Shown here one piece after another: positions 16,713 through 25,647 of a stretch of 64,000 bases of DNA. Made by a program: the position numbers and the translations under genes. Origin of the DNA: Maribacter antarcticus DSM 21422 (lineage in GTDB: Bacteria > Bacteroidota > Bacteroidia > Flavobacteriales > Flavobacteriaceae); assembly GCF_000621125.1 (NCBI RefSeq), contig NZ_JHZC01000004.1:703843-767842 (forward strand), written 5' to 3'. The notes under the pieces were generated by a model. It was given only the letters and a program-made list of their open reading frames with translations. It had not been told where the DNA came from and made no database searches. The number at the start of each line of letters is the position of its first letter. Position 1 is the first letter of the stretch.

Positions 16713-17586
16713 TTAAAATATTACCGCAGTTATAACAATGGCTTGCATCATCCCTATGTGCGTCTGTAGAGCAATATGGACAGTGTTGAGTATTTAGATG
16801 TATTACTTGATTGTTTGGTGAAGTAGTGCTTTTCTTGATTTTTTCTTCATCCTTGCCTTGCCCCGCAGCAAATTCTGCAGTAACGATACCTGTAGGAACC
16901 GCAATAATGCCATAACCCATAATCATAATAATTGTGGCAATAAACTGGCCTAGATTGGTTTGTGGTGCAATATCCCCATAACCTACAGTAGTCAGGGTCA
17001 CAATAGTCCAGTAGATACTTCTTGGTATACTGGTAAAGCCGGCTTCTTTACTTTCTACCAAATACATAATAGTACCCATCATTACGGATAGAATGAGCAC
17101 CACATAAATAAACACGACAATCTTTGTTTTGCTAGCTTTCATTGCCTGTTGTAACTGGGAGGCTTCACCAATAAACTTCACTAATTTTAAAATTCTAAAA
17201 ACACGAAGCATCCTAAATATTCTAAACGCGAGTAATACTTGTGAACCGGCAAATAGATAAGATAAGTACAGCGGAATGGTAGAGATGAAATCGATAATAC
17301 CATAAAAACTAAATATGTATTTAAATGGTCTTTTAATAGAAATGATACGTGCAATATATTCTATCGTAAAAAATATAGTCACTATCCATTCTAAAAATAG
17401 GAGTTCCTTGTGATATTTTAAATCGATATACTCAACACTCTCCAACATAATTAGGATAACACTGAGAATGATAAGAATGATGAGTATTAAATCAAACCAC
17501 TTACCAGTAACGGTGTCCGCTTCATAAATAATTTCATGAAGTTTATTTTTCCAATTGGATTTTGATTTTCCCCCTTTTGAATTCAC
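16705..17586 (-). CDS. Voltage-gated-type potassium channel with C-terminal zinc ribbon
   Basis: Six-transmembrane ion channel of the voltage-gated superfamily. An S4-like helix FRIFRMLRVFRILKLVK (121-137) has Arg every third residue, then the pore helix and the potassium selectivity filter TVGYGD (200-205), and S6. The cytoplasmic tail ends in two Cys pairs, CPYC (269-272) and CYNC (284-287), a zinc-ribbon pattern. The protein is 293 residues. It overlaps the exonuclease gene by 4 bases and miaA by 8. It is probably a K+ channel; the gating stimulus is unknown. Confidence 0.88.
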   Translation of the reverse strand: MNSKGGKSKSNWKNKLHEIIYEADTVTGKWFDLILIILIILSVILIMLESVEYIDLKYHKELLFLEWIVTIFFTIEYIARIISIKRPFKYIFSFYGIIDFISTIPLYLSYLFAGSQVLLAFRIFRMLRVFRILKLVKFIGEASQLQQAMKASKTKIVVFIYVVLILSVMMGTIMYLVESKEAGFTSIPRSIYWTIVTLTTVGYGDIAPQTNLGQFIATIIMIMGYGIIAVPTGIVTAEFAAGQGKDEEKIKKSTTSPNNQVIHLNTQHCPYCSTDAHRDDASHCYNCGNILNE

Positions 17587-18950
17587 GTGTTGATAGGAAT
17601 TGTTTTTAATATGCGTTTCTTTCTGAGATAGGCTTCTATGATGAAATTAGCATTTACCGTACCGTTCATAGGTGTTATCAAAGTTTCTAAGATAGGCATA
17701 TTATTTATTTGATGGTTAAGGTCGTAATAGCCTAAACCTACAAGGGAACCTTTTTTAATCAAAATAACGCTGTTTTCGCCTATTTCCCGTCCTTTATCTA
17801 TCAAGAGGATATCTTTTCCCTTCAAGGTGTATTTTGATAATGCTTCTAACAAGCGTTTATTGTAAGTCTCTGGTGCTTCTTTTTGGATGCAAGCTCCGTT
17901 GCATTCACCATCTGAATAAGCTGCACAGTTGGTTCTGGCTTCGCTTATACCATTAAGTTTATTGCAGAGTTTATATTCCTTGGTTATTTTATGCAAATGG
18001 TTTTTGGCACTAAAAACCCCATTAAAAACTCCATTGGGGTGTTTGCAATCGGATACCGGTACCGCTCTTAACACTATATAACCAGACTCGTTGATTGTGG
18101 AGCAAAGGGTATGGGAAAACATACGCTTTTTAGGTGAGGAATTATATTTAGGTTTATTCTTAAGCAATTCTTGGTGTTCCTTTAAAAGCGCAACTAATTC
18201 ACTTCCGGTACGTTCAAAAGTTACTTTTTTGGTTTCCTTTATCAGTTTTCTAGAACGGTCCCCACTTTTGGTAAATAGCTGATTTACACGCTTTTTGATA
18301 TCCGTAGTTTTACTTAAATAAATAATGTCCCCATCCTTATTATGCGTGTAAAATAAACCAGTTTTGCTGGGCATGTTCTTAACGATATCCAATTGTTTTT
18401 CGGAAAGCTCGCCATGTGCCTCTTTGCGAATAACGTCTTGTATGATTGTCTTTTCACTATCCTTAGCTAGCAGTAATTTAAAAAGTTTTACGGTAGCAAG
18501 CGCATCGCCATTGGCTCTGTGCCGATCAGTAACCGGAATCCCCAAGGAGCGCACTAATTTGCCCAAACTATAGGATTCAGCGTCGGGAAGCAGGTTTTTC
18601 GATAGGTCTACGGTGCATAAGGTTTTTCTTTCAAAATTGTATCCTAATCGTCTAAATTCTGTTCTTAGAATACGATAATCAAACTGCGCATTATGCGCTA
18701 CGATAACAGTGTCTTGCGTAATTTCTACAATACGTTTTGCTACCTCATGGAATTTTGGTGCAGTACGCAGCATTTTATTATTGATGCCCGTAAGATTAAC
18801 TACAAAGGGCTGGATGTCTTTTTCTGGATTGACTAAACTGATAAAACTGTCCACGACATCATGTCCATCAAATTTGTGAATGGCAATCTCCGTGATACCT
18901 TCTTCATTATACTTTCCTCCCGTGGTCTCTATATCTAAAACTGCGTACAT
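17583..18950 (-). CDS. DEDDh exonuclease fused to GIY-YIG/UvrC-like region
   Basis: The N-terminal ~170 residues are a DnaQ-type 3'-5' exonuclease: VLDIETTGG (Asp6, Glu8), the LTGIN loop, VAHNAQFDYRIL and the DRHRANGDA motif with catalytic His and Asp. From about 200 there is a GIY-YIG-like domain (GLFYTHNKDGDIIYLSKT) followed by the coiled-coil and Cys-rich C-terminus found in Cho/UvrC-like proteins (CNKLNGI, CAAYSDGECNGAC). The GIY and YIG signatures are degenerate (LFY and IYL). The 455-residue fusion is widespread in Bacteroidota, usually annotated as an epsilon-subunit-like protein. Its role is presumably DNA repair, not replication. Confidence 0.85.
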   Translation of the reverse strand: MYAVLDIETTGGKYNEEGITEIAIHKFDGHDVVDSFISLVNPEKDIQPFVVNLTGINNKMLRTAPKFHEVAKRIVEITQDTVIVAHNAQFDYRILRTEFRRLGYNFERKTLCTVDLSKNLLPDAESYSLGKLVRSLGIPVTDRHRANGDALATVKLFKLLLAKDSEKTIIQDVIRKEAHGELSEKQLDIVKNMPSKTGLFYTHNKDGDIIYLSKTTDIKKRVNQLFTKSGDRSRKLIKETKKVTFERTGSELVALLKEHQELLKNKPKYNSSPKKRMFSHTLCSTINESGYIVLRAVPVSDCKHPNGVFNGVFSAKNHLHKITKEYKLCNKLNGISEARTNCAAYSDGECNGACIQKEAPETYNKRLLEALSKYTLKGKDILLIDKGREIGENSVILIKKGSLVGLGYYDLNHQINNMPILETLITPMNGTVNANFIIEAYLRKKRILKTIPINT

Positions 18951-19003
18951 CTTCCTTTTAAGTATTATTAGCTGTCTGAGTTTGGCTTGTAAGTTTTAGG
19001 GTT

Positions 19004-19657
19004 CTAGTTTCGTGCTCCAAAGATACTACTTCCTATACGCACCATAGTGCTTCCTTCTTCTATACCGATTTCGTAATCCCCGCTCATTCCCATGGAAAGG
19101 ATTTCTATAGTGGGTAATTCTACCTTTAGGTTCTCAAAAAGTGCTTTTAGCGTCTTGAATTCTCGTCGTATTTGGTCCTTGTCGTCTGTAAAGGTGGCCA
19201 TTCCCATAAGTCCAGCAACTTTTATATGCTCTAAATGGATGAACTCTGGATTTTGAGTTAAGGCGTTTAGTTCTTCTTCATTAAAACCAAATTTGGTGTC
19301 TTCTTCTGCAATATGTATTTGCAGCAAACAAGAAATTATACGGTCGTGTTTTTTGGCCTGTTTGTCAATTTCTTTTAGCAACTTTAAGCTATCAACTCCA
19401 TGGATGATCGCCACATATTCGGCCATGTACTTGACTTTGTTTCGTTGCACGTGGCCAATCATGTGCCATTGGATATCATTAGGAAGTTCTTCCCATTTTT
19501 GGGTCATTTCCTGTATTTTGTTCTCTCCAAAAATACGTTGTCCGACATCGTATGCTTCCTGAAGGTCGGAAACAGGTTTGGTCTTAGATACCGCAACGAG
19601 GCTCACTTCTTGCGGAATAAATTTACGTATACTCGTTAATTTTTTTTGTATCGACAT
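19004..19657 (-). CDS. YggS-family pyridoxal phosphate homeostasis protein
   Basis: PLP-binding TIM-barrel protein of the YggS/PROSC family, which keeps PLP and amino-acid pools balanced. Lys25 in VAVSKTKP is the Schiff-base residue. Other family blocks are FGENKIQEM, WHMIGHVQRNKVK, VDSLKLLKEID, GLMGMATF and the C-terminal LSMGMSGDYEIGIEEGSTMVRIGS (two parts). I start it at 19657 (MSIQKKL) because the in-frame upstream ATG at 19714 lies within the DUF1015 gene and adds residues foreign to the family. Length 217. Confidence 0.92.
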   Translation of the reverse strand: MSIQKKLTSIRKFIPQEVSLVAVSKTKPVSDLQEAYDVGQRIFGENKIQEMTQKWEELPNDIQWHMIGHVQRNKVKYMAEYVAIIHGVDSLKLLKEIDKQAKKHDRIISCLLQIHIAEEDTKFGFNEEELNALTQNPEFIHLEHIKVAGLMGMATFTDDKDQIRREFKTLKALFENLKVELPTIEILSMGMSGDYEIGIEEGSTMVRIGSSIFGARN

Positions 19658-19688
19658 GTAATAAATGTATCTATTAAATTTAAGGTAT

Positions 19689-20918
19689 TCAAAGTTCGTA
19701 AATGGCGATGCCACTTCTTAGTTTCGGTTCTATGTACGTACTTTTTGGAGGCATAACCAAACCATCATCGGCAATTTGTTTTAATTCCGAAATACCAATG
19801 GGAAGCATATTGAAGCCTACGGTGTAACGTCCGGCATCAATTTCATTTTTCATCCGGATGCCATTGTGCTTTCCATAGCCATAGGCGATTCGTTTGTCAT
19901 TTCGTAAATCGGAGATGCCCAAGATAGGCTCTAGAACGGTTTTATAAAGTATTTGGGTATCCAGCGCGCTTAAGGTATCAGTAAAAGTGTAGGCTGTTTT
20001 TCTTAGGTATAAGGAATAGAATTCGCCGTCCAGATACATGCAAAAATGATGTTTTTTGGTAGGCTTGTAAAGCATATTTCCTTGGTTTTCTATTCTGAAA
20101 TACGCATCCAATCCAATTAAAAATTCTTCCTTACTTAAACCGTTCAGGTCTTTGACCATACGGTTGAATTCATAGATGCGTATTTGAGATTCTGGAATAA
20201 GGTAGCTCATGAAATAATCCGTCGGCACTTCTTCTGGCGCATTAGCGGATGGAAACATATTAGACAACAAATGGGAAGAAGCACTTCTATGATGCCCATC
20301 GGCAATGTAGAGCTTATTTACTGTTGCAAATTGATGCTGTATACTTTCGGTTATCTTTTTATCCGAAATAACCCAAAGGGTATGTGTTACCCTGTCCGGT
20401 GTTGTAAAGTGGTGGGTGGGTGTTTTTTCTTTTTCCGTATTGAGTAGTGCATTTATTTCCGCCGTGTCGGTATAGGTCATTAAAACAGGCTCTGCATTGA
20501 ATTTTACTGTTTTCAAATAGCTTGCAAACATGGTTTCCCTGCGTTTAATAGTATCCTCGTGTTTTTTGATAAGGTTGTTCTTGTAATCTGTTACTGATGT
20601 AGCGCAAAAAAGCCCACAACATACCAAATCGTCCTGTTCAATTTGATACAGATAAAAGCTGGAATCAGTATCTTTCTTTAAGATATCATCTTCCAAAAAC
20701 TCAAGATACCGATTGCGTACCATTGAAAATCTTTTACTACCCGACACGTGCTTGTCAAATTTATACCCTGGGTTGATGATGTGCAGAAATGAAAACGGGT
20801 TAAATTCTAAATTGGCGTTCAATTCCTTTTTAGAGTAGGATTGATAAGAGCGAGAGATAACAAAGGGCGCTTTATCCTGTGTTGGTCTAATAGCCTTGAA
20901 GGGTTTAACTGTTGCCAT
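19689..20918 (-). CDS. DUF1015 family protein (SerC-associated type)
   Basis: A 409-residue cytoplasmic protein of the DUF1015 family, with the family blocks VKPFKAIRPTQDKAPFV at the N-terminus, FYLYQIEQDD, HEDTIKRRE, the central YIADGHHRSAS and FNMLPIGISELKQIAD near the end. The biochemical activity is unknown; members are often encoded near serine or D-3-phosphoglycerate genes, which are not seen adjacent here. It abuts the 3-hydroxybutyryl-CoA dehydrogenase gene with no gap. Confidence 0.88.
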   Translation of the reverse strand: MATVKPFKAIRPTQDKAPFVISRSYQSYSKKELNANLEFNPFSFLHIINPGYKFDKHVSGSKRFSMVRNRYLEFLEDDILKKDTDSSFYLYQIEQDDLVCCGLFCATSVTDYKNNLIKKHEDTIKRRETMFASYLKTVKFNAEPVLMTYTDTAEINALLNTEKEKTPTHHFTTPDRVTHTLWVISDKKITESIQHQFATVNKLYIADGHHRSASSHLLSNMFPSANAPEEVPTDYFMSYLIPESQIRIYEFNRMVKDLNGLSKEEFLIGLDAYFRIENQGNMLYKPTKKHHFCMYLDGEFYSLYLRKTAYTFTDTLSALDTQILYKTVLEPILGISDLRNDKRIAYGYGKHNGIRMKNEIDAGRYTVGFNMLPIGISELKQIADDGLVMPPKSTYIEPKLRSGIAIYEL

Positions 20919-21812
20919 TTATCCTGTTAAAAACTGTTTAGAAACTGTTTCCGCCTTTCTATTTTCGCTGTAGTCATAAAACCCTTCGCCGGACTTAATA
21001 CCTAGCTTGCCTGCGGTAACCATATTCACCACTAGGGGAGAAGGAGCGTATTTTGGATTTTTAAATCCGTTGTATAATACATTCATTATAGAAAGACAAA
21101 CGTCCAAACCAATAAAATCTGCCAACTGTAAAGGTCCCATAGGATGTGCCATTCCTAGTTTCATTATAGTGTCTATTTCTTCAACTCCGGCTACGCCATG
21201 ATGAAGCGTTTCTATAGCTTCGTTAATCATTGGCATTAAAATACGGTTGGCTACAAATCCAGGATAATCATTGACTTCTGTTGGTGTCTTTCCCAATGTC
21301 TTTGAAAGAGCCATAATGGTTCTTGTGGTTTCAGCAGAAGTACTATAACCTCGTATAATTTCAACCAATTGCATTATAGGCACGGGGTTCATAAAGTGCA
21401 TTCCAATTACCTTTTCGGGTCGGGAAGTTTCTGCGGCTATCTGGGTGATTGATATGGAAGACGTATTGGTGGCTAAAATTGTTTTTGGGGGACAAATGAT
21501 GTCCAAGTCCTTAAATATTTTAAGTTTAAGGTTGATATTTTCAGTAGCAGCTTCCACTACAAGGTCGACCTCTGCCACACCTTCTTTTAAATCAGAACAC
21601 AAAGTTATTTGAGCTAATGTATTTGTTTTGTCCGTTTCTGTTATTTTTTCTTTTGCGACCATTCGGTCCAAATTTTTGGAAATGGTAGCAATACCCTTAT
21701 CCAAGCTTTCTTCGGAAATATCTATCAACCGGACATTAAAGCCTGTTTGTGCAAAAACGTGTGCGATACCATTGCCCATAGTACCTGCACCTATTACCGC
21801 TATATTTTTCAT
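20919..21812 (-). CDS. 3-hydroxybutyryl-CoA dehydrogenase
   Basis: NAD(P)-dependent oxidoreductase interconverting 3-hydroxyacyl-CoA and acetoacetyl-CoA in short-chain fatty-acid metabolism. The Rossmann motif GAGTMGNGIAH is near residues 7-17, then VVEAATEN, TNTSSISITQIA, the catalytic His in GMHFMNPVP, and the C-terminal domain with NDYPGFVANRILMP and FIGLDVCLSIM. The 297-residue length matches the single-function enzyme, not the long FadB type. The start abuts the end of the oxidoreductase gene (1-base overlap). Confidence 0.93.
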   Translation of the reverse strand: MKNIAVIGAGTMGNGIAHVFAQTGFNVRLIDISEESLDKGIATISKNLDRMVAKEKITETDKTNTLAQITLCSDLKEGVAEVDLVVEAATENINLKLKIFKDLDIICPPKTILATNTSSISITQIAAETSRPEKVIGMHFMNPVPIMQLVEIIRGYSTSAETTRTIMALSKTLGKTPTEVNDYPGFVANRILMPMINEAIETLHHGVAGVEEIDTIMKLGMAHPMGPLQLADFIGLDVCLSIMNVLYNGFKNPKYAPSPLVVNMVTAGKLGIKSGEGFYDYSENRKAETVSKQFLTG

Positions 21813-22792
21813 TAGTTTAATATTTTATTATCGTCAAAAGAAGCAATGATTTGTAACGCTACTTTTAAGGCTTCGGTACCTTGCTTTAGAGAGACTACAG
21901 GAGTAGTACCATTATTTATGGAATCTGCAAAGCTTTCCAATTCGTCCAAAATGGCATTGTTGGTTGCAATGGAAGGATTTTCAAAATATATTTGTTTTTT
22001 TACCCCTTCGGCATTTTGTAATATCATATCAAAATCACCTGGGTTTTTGGGTGCATCCTTCATTTTGACTACTTCTACCTTCTTTTCTAAAAAATCGACA
22101 GATATGTATGCATCTTTCTGGAAAAAACGGGATTTACGCATGTTCTTTAAGGAAATTCTACTGGCCGTTAGATTGGCCACACAGCCATTTTCAAATTCTA
22201 GTCGCGCATTGGCAATATCGGGAGATTGACTAATTACAGACACACCGCTGGCATTTATCTTTTTTACTTTAGAGTTTACTACGCTAAGAATAGCATCTAT
22301 ATCATGAATCATAAGGTCTAGCACCACAGGAACATCCGTTCCTCTAGGATTAAATTCAGCCAAACGATGTGTTTCTATAAACATGGGTTCATGTATCGCA
22401 TTTTTTACCGCAGTAAAAGCAGGATTAAACCGCTCTACATGTCCCACTTGTCCTATTACACCAAATTTTACTTCCAGCTCTAAAAGTTCCTCAGCCTCTT
22501 CTAAGGTGTTGGTAATCGGTTTTTCTATAAAAATATGCTTCCCGCTTTCCATAGCCTTTTTGGCACACTCGTAATGGGAAAGGGTGGGCGTAACGATGTC
22601 TACTACATCTACGGCAGCAATTAATTCATTAATGTTGTTAAAATAGGTATAACCGAATTCTGCACTAACTTTCTTACCGTTGATAAGGTCCGCGTCGTAG
22701 AATCCTACCAACTCATATTTATCAGATTCTTGGAGTAAGCGTAAATGGATTTTCCCAAGATGACCTGCTCCTAAAACACCCGCTTTTAGCAT
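21812..22792 (-). CDS. Gfo/Idh/MocA family oxidoreductase
   Basis: NAD(P)-dependent oxidoreductase; the Rossmann segment LKAGVLGAGHLGKIH is at the N-terminus, with the family's IEKPITNTLEEAEEL (EKP motif), VGHVERFNPA and VVLDLMIHDIDAI with the catalytic-region His. The start at 22792 is preferred over 22810, which only adds a short basic extension. The length is then 326. It is the first gene of an eight-gene minus-strand run down to gntK. The substrate is unknown; such genes in Bacteroidota are often near sugar or cofactor functions. Confidence 0.9.
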   Translation of the reverse strand: MLKAGVLGAGHLGKIHLRLLQESDKYELVGFYDADLINGKKVSAEFGYTYFNNINELIAAVDVVDIVTPTLSHYECAKKAMESGKHIFIEKPITNTLEEAEELLELEVKFGVIGQVGHVERFNPAFTAVKNAIHEPMFIETHRLAEFNPRGTDVPVVLDLMIHDIDAILSVVNSKVKKINASGVSVISQSPDIANARLEFENGCVANLTASRISLKNMRKSRFFQKDAYISVDFLEKKVEVVKMKDAPKNPGDFDMILQNAEGVKKQIYFENPSIATNNAILDELESFADSINNGTTPVVSLKQGTEALKVALQIIASFDDNKILN

Positions 22793-22881
22793 GATTTTTG
22801 TTTTTATCAAAAATACGCATTGTTTAGAAGTTTAGTAGAATACCCCTGCCAAAATCCCACTTTTTTTACACGTTTATTTTA

Positions 22882-22918
22882 TTGTGTTTCTTTCGTAAAG
22901 GGAACTTTACTACATTTG
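22882..22918 (+). promoter_or_regulatory. Candidate pcm promoter (TTG-N26-TACATTTG)
   Basis: TACATTTG at 22911-22918 fits the -7 consensus and TTG at 22882-22884 may be the -33 box. The 26-base gap is longer than usual, so the -7 box is better supported than the -33. It lies 19 bases before the TTG start of pcm. Confidence 0.4.
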
Positions 22919-22937
22919 AATTCCAAATAAACCACCA

Positions 22938-23579
22938 TTGAAAGACACCTTAAAACACAGGGGAATGCGCAACCAATTAGCGCAAGTATTGATAGACAAG
23001 GGAATAACAGATGCAATGGTCCTAGATGCCATCCGAGACATCCCTAGGCACTTGTTTATGGATAGCAGTTTTGAAGGACATGCCTACCAAGATAAGGCAT
23101 TTCCTATCGCTGCTAATCAAACCATTTCCCAACCCTATACCGTTGCCTTTCAAACCCAATTATTGGAATTGAAACCCAATATGACCGTATTGGAAATAGG
23201 CACTGGTAGTGGGTATCAAACAGCCGTTTTGTTAAAATGTAGGTCAAAAGTATTTACCATAGAAAGACAATTGGAACTTTTTAAAAAAACAAATCTGTTT
23301 TTTAAGAAAATGGGCTACAGACCTAAGAAAATTATTTTTGGAGATGGATATAAAGGCCTGCCAGAGGACGCTCCCTTTGACCGTATAATCGTAACTGCAG
23401 GTGCTCCGGAAGTACCTAAGGCTTTACTTTCCCAACTAAAAGTAGGAGGTAGGTTGGTTATTCCTGTAGGTTTTGAAGAACAAATTATGACCCTTTACAT
23501 AAGGACTAGCGAAAAGGAATTTAAAAAAAGAGAATTTGGTTCCTTTAAATTTGTTCCCTTGTTGGAAGATAAAAATTAG
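22938..23579 (+). CDS. pcm: Protein-L-isoaspartate O-methyltransferase
   Basis: Repairs isoaspartyl damage in proteins using S-adenosylmethionine. The SAM motif I VLEIGTGSGYQTAVL is intact, along with the upstream QTISQPYTVAFQ block and FDRIIVTAGAPEVPKALLSQL. The length of 213 is normal. The start is TTG at 22938, giving MKDTLKHRGMR, which matches the family N-terminus; the next ATG (22965) would cut it. It is divergent from the Gfo/Idh/MocA gene. Confidence 0.93.
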   Translation: MKDTLKHRGMRNQLAQVLIDKGITDAMVLDAIRDIPRHLFMDSSFEGHAYQDKAFPIAANQTISQPYTVAFQTQLLELKPNMTVLEIGTGSGYQTAVLLKCRSKVFTIERQLELFKKTNLFFKKMGYRPKKIIFGDGYKGLPEDAPFDRIIVTAGAPEVPKALLSQLKVGGRLVIPVGFEEQIMTLYIRTSEKEFKKREFGSFKFVPLLEDKN

Positions 23580-23720
23580 TTGCTAATTCCATTAGTTCTT
23601 GCAAAAGTTCAAAATTAGATAGGTGCATAATTTAAAGCTGCTACCCTTTAGCGGACTTGTGAAAAGGAAGCTTAAAATGTTTAAAAATTGTTTAGTAGTG
23701 TAGTTGGAAAATTTAGATTT

Positions 23721-24182
23721 CTAATTATTAAAACTCTTTTTAATTCTGGCCAGGTCACGCTTATTGTCATTGTCTTTCATCGTCTCTCTTTTATCGTAGA
23801 GTTTTTTACCCTTTGCCAATGCGATTTGGATTTTGGCAAAACCACGGTCATTTATAAAGAGTGTTAGCGGCACAATGGTAAGGCCAGAGGTTGTTACCTC
23901 TTTAAATAATTTTTTTAATTCTCTTTTTTGTAACAACAATTTTCTTTGAGCCTTAGGTTTGTGGTTGTAGTGAGATGCATGAGAGTATTCATCAATCTGC
24001 ATATTGATAACAAAAAGCTCTCCACGGTCATTAAATTCACAAAAGCTCTCAGAAATAGAAGCCCTACCGGATCTAAGAGATTTGATTTCTGTGCCACCCA
24101 AAACGATACCAGCCGTATATTTATCCAACAGTTCATATTCGAACCGTGCTTTTTTGTTTTTTATGTTAATGTTCTTTTGCAT
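23721..24182 (-). CDS. smpB: SsrA-binding protein SmpB
   Basis: Binds tmRNA and delivers it to stalled ribosomes. The family blocks are clear: IKNKKARFEYELLDKYTAGIVLGGTEIKSLR (three consecutive parts), the NMQIDEYSHASHYNHKP segment and PLTLFINDRGFAKIQIALAKGKKLYDKRE (two parts). The C-terminal tail KDNDNKRDLARIKKSF is the basic, normally unstructured end that enters the mRNA channel. The start at 24182 (MQKNINIKN) is chosen over 24203. Length 153. No tmRNA gene was found in the window. Confidence 0.95.
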   Translation of the reverse strand: MQKNINIKNKKARFEYELLDKYTAGIVLGGTEIKSLRSGRASISESFCEFNDRGELFVINMQIDEYSHASHYNHKPKAQRKLLLQKRELKKLFKEVTTSGLTIVPLTLFINDRGFAKIQIALAKGKKLYDKRETMKDNDNKRDLARIKKSFNN

Positions 24183-24294
24183 ACACTGCAAAAATAAGCA
24201 CAATTAAATAATCAGCTTAACTTTTAAAAAGAATTAAAGTGCTTCATTTGTAATGAACCTTATCAGTTTACGAATAAGTATTAAAATAAAAGTG

Positions 24295-25044
24295 ATGAAT
24301 AGATGGTATTGGATAGTGGCACTATTACTTGTAACAGCATGTAATGCAGAAATAAAAGAACCTACCGCACAAGAAATTATAGATAAAAGCATTGCGGCAA
24401 GTGGTGGGGAGAATTATATCACAAATGATATCTCTTTTCGTTTTCGGGATATTGCTTACAGCGCGGAAGGCCCAGTGAATAAAAGAATTCTAAAAAGAAG
24501 CTTTGTTAAGGATAGTATCAGGATAACTGATGTGAAATCTCCTTCGGGGTTACAACGTGCAGTAAACGATAGTCTTGTAGTACTATCTGATTCAGTGGCG
24601 AATGTTTATGCCAATTCTATAAACTCCGTACATTATTTTGCATATCTGCCTTACGGACTTAATGATGCAGCAGTAAATAAAAAGTATTTAGGCAAAGTGA
24701 AAATCCATTCAACAGCGTATCACAAAGTTGAAGTGAGCTTTGATAAAAGCGGAGGGGGTGAAGACTACGATGACATTTATGTGTACTGGTTCGATTCAAA
24801 AACATACAAGCCCACCTATTTAGCCTATGAATTCCACATAAATGGAGGCGGTCAACGCTTTAGAAAAGCATTTAATGAAAGAGTCGTGGGTGGTATCCGC
24901 TTCGTGGATTATCAGAATTATAAAAACGCGCAGTTAAATCATCAAATTCAGAGTATAGACGAACTTTATAATCTGGGAGCCTTAGAACTACTTTCCGAAA
25001 TAAAATTAGAAGACATAAGCGTTATTCCGGGCAATTACAATTAA
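24295..25044 (+). CDS. DUF6503 family lipoprotein
   Basis: Exported lipoprotein of unknown function found in Flavobacteriia. The start at 24295 gives MNRWYWIVALLLVTAC, a short signal peptide with Cys16 as lipidation site; the ATG at 24253 would put a hydrophilic stretch ahead of it. Family features include IIDKSIAASGG, VHYFAYLPYGLNDAAVNK, the acidic GGGEDYDDIYVYWF and AYEFHINGGGQRFRKAFNER. It overlaps the convergent phosphatase gene by 23 bases at the 3' end. Confidence 0.8.
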   Translation: MNRWYWIVALLLVTACNAEIKEPTAQEIIDKSIAASGGENYITNDISFRFRDIAYSAEGPVNKRILKRSFVKDSIRITDVKSPSGLQRAVNDSLVVLSDSVANVYANSINSVHYFAYLPYGLNDAAVNKKYLGKVKIHSTAYHKVEVSFDKSGGGEDYDDIYVYWFDSKTYKPTYLAYEFHINGGGQRFRKAFNERVVGGIRFVDYQNYKNAQLNHQIQSIDELYNLGALELLSEIKLEDISVIPGNYN

Positions 25045-25564
25045 ATACTAATTTAGAATCAGTAGCCACACCATTAACAAGTTTCACAATAAAAAGTGTG
25101 CCATTCTCATTATCATCTAAGGCCTCGTACTTCTCATCATCCAATAACATATTAACCATTTGTGGTGTCGTATTGCTATGCCCCACTATCAACACATTTT
25201 TATTTAGGTTTTCTATTTTCAACTGTTCCATATCTAATGTTCTAGGGTCATAATATTGAACATCTATATTGTTTTTTACGGATAAAGGGGCCGCGGTCAT
25301 TGCCGTTCTGGCATAGTCGGTAGAATAGATGGCATCTATATTAGCATCTATTAATATTTCCGCCCAATGCATGGCACGTCCCAGTCCTTTTTGGTTTAAT
25401 TCTGGGTCGGCATCGTCCGGATTACTTCGCAGCTTTTCTGCATGCCTTATGAGATAAAAAGTTGTAGTTACGTTATCGGCCTTAACTATGGTTGCAGGTC
25501 GTTCTTCCTTACAGGATTGTAAAAAAATAAATCCAGTAAGGAGAATTAGTTTTAGAAACTTCAT
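25022..25564 (-). CDS. SixA-like histidine phosphatase lipoprotein
   Basis: Histidine phosphatase superfamily member. The catalytic RHAEK is at 40-44 (His41), with the later VGHSNTTPQ holding the second active-site His, and the YSTDYARTAMTA block with Arg. The N-terminus is a signal peptide ending in FLQSC (Cys18), so the enzyme acts outside the cytoplasm as a lipoprotein. The length is 180. The substrate is not known; many small members act on phosphohistidine or sugar phosphates. Confidence 0.88.
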   Translation of the reverse strand: MKFLKLILLTGFIFLQSCKEERPATIVKADNVTTTFYLIRHAEKLRSNPDDADPELNQKGLGRAMHWAEILIDANIDAIYSTDYARTAMTAAPLSVKNNIDVQYYDPRTLDMEQLKIENLNKNVLIVGHSNTTPQMVNMLLDDEKYEALDDNENGTLFIVKLVNGVATDSKLVFNCNCPE

Positions 25565-25647
25565 TTTTGTACTATTGTTTGCTATTTATAGAACTAAAAA
25601 TACTCGAAAATAGTGCGTTCAGTACGCTATTTTTTGTTTTTTTGCAT

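Noticed and set aside
23580..23720. tmRNA or other RNA gene next to smpB
   Set aside because: No tRNA-like ends or tag-coding sequence could be found in the gap.
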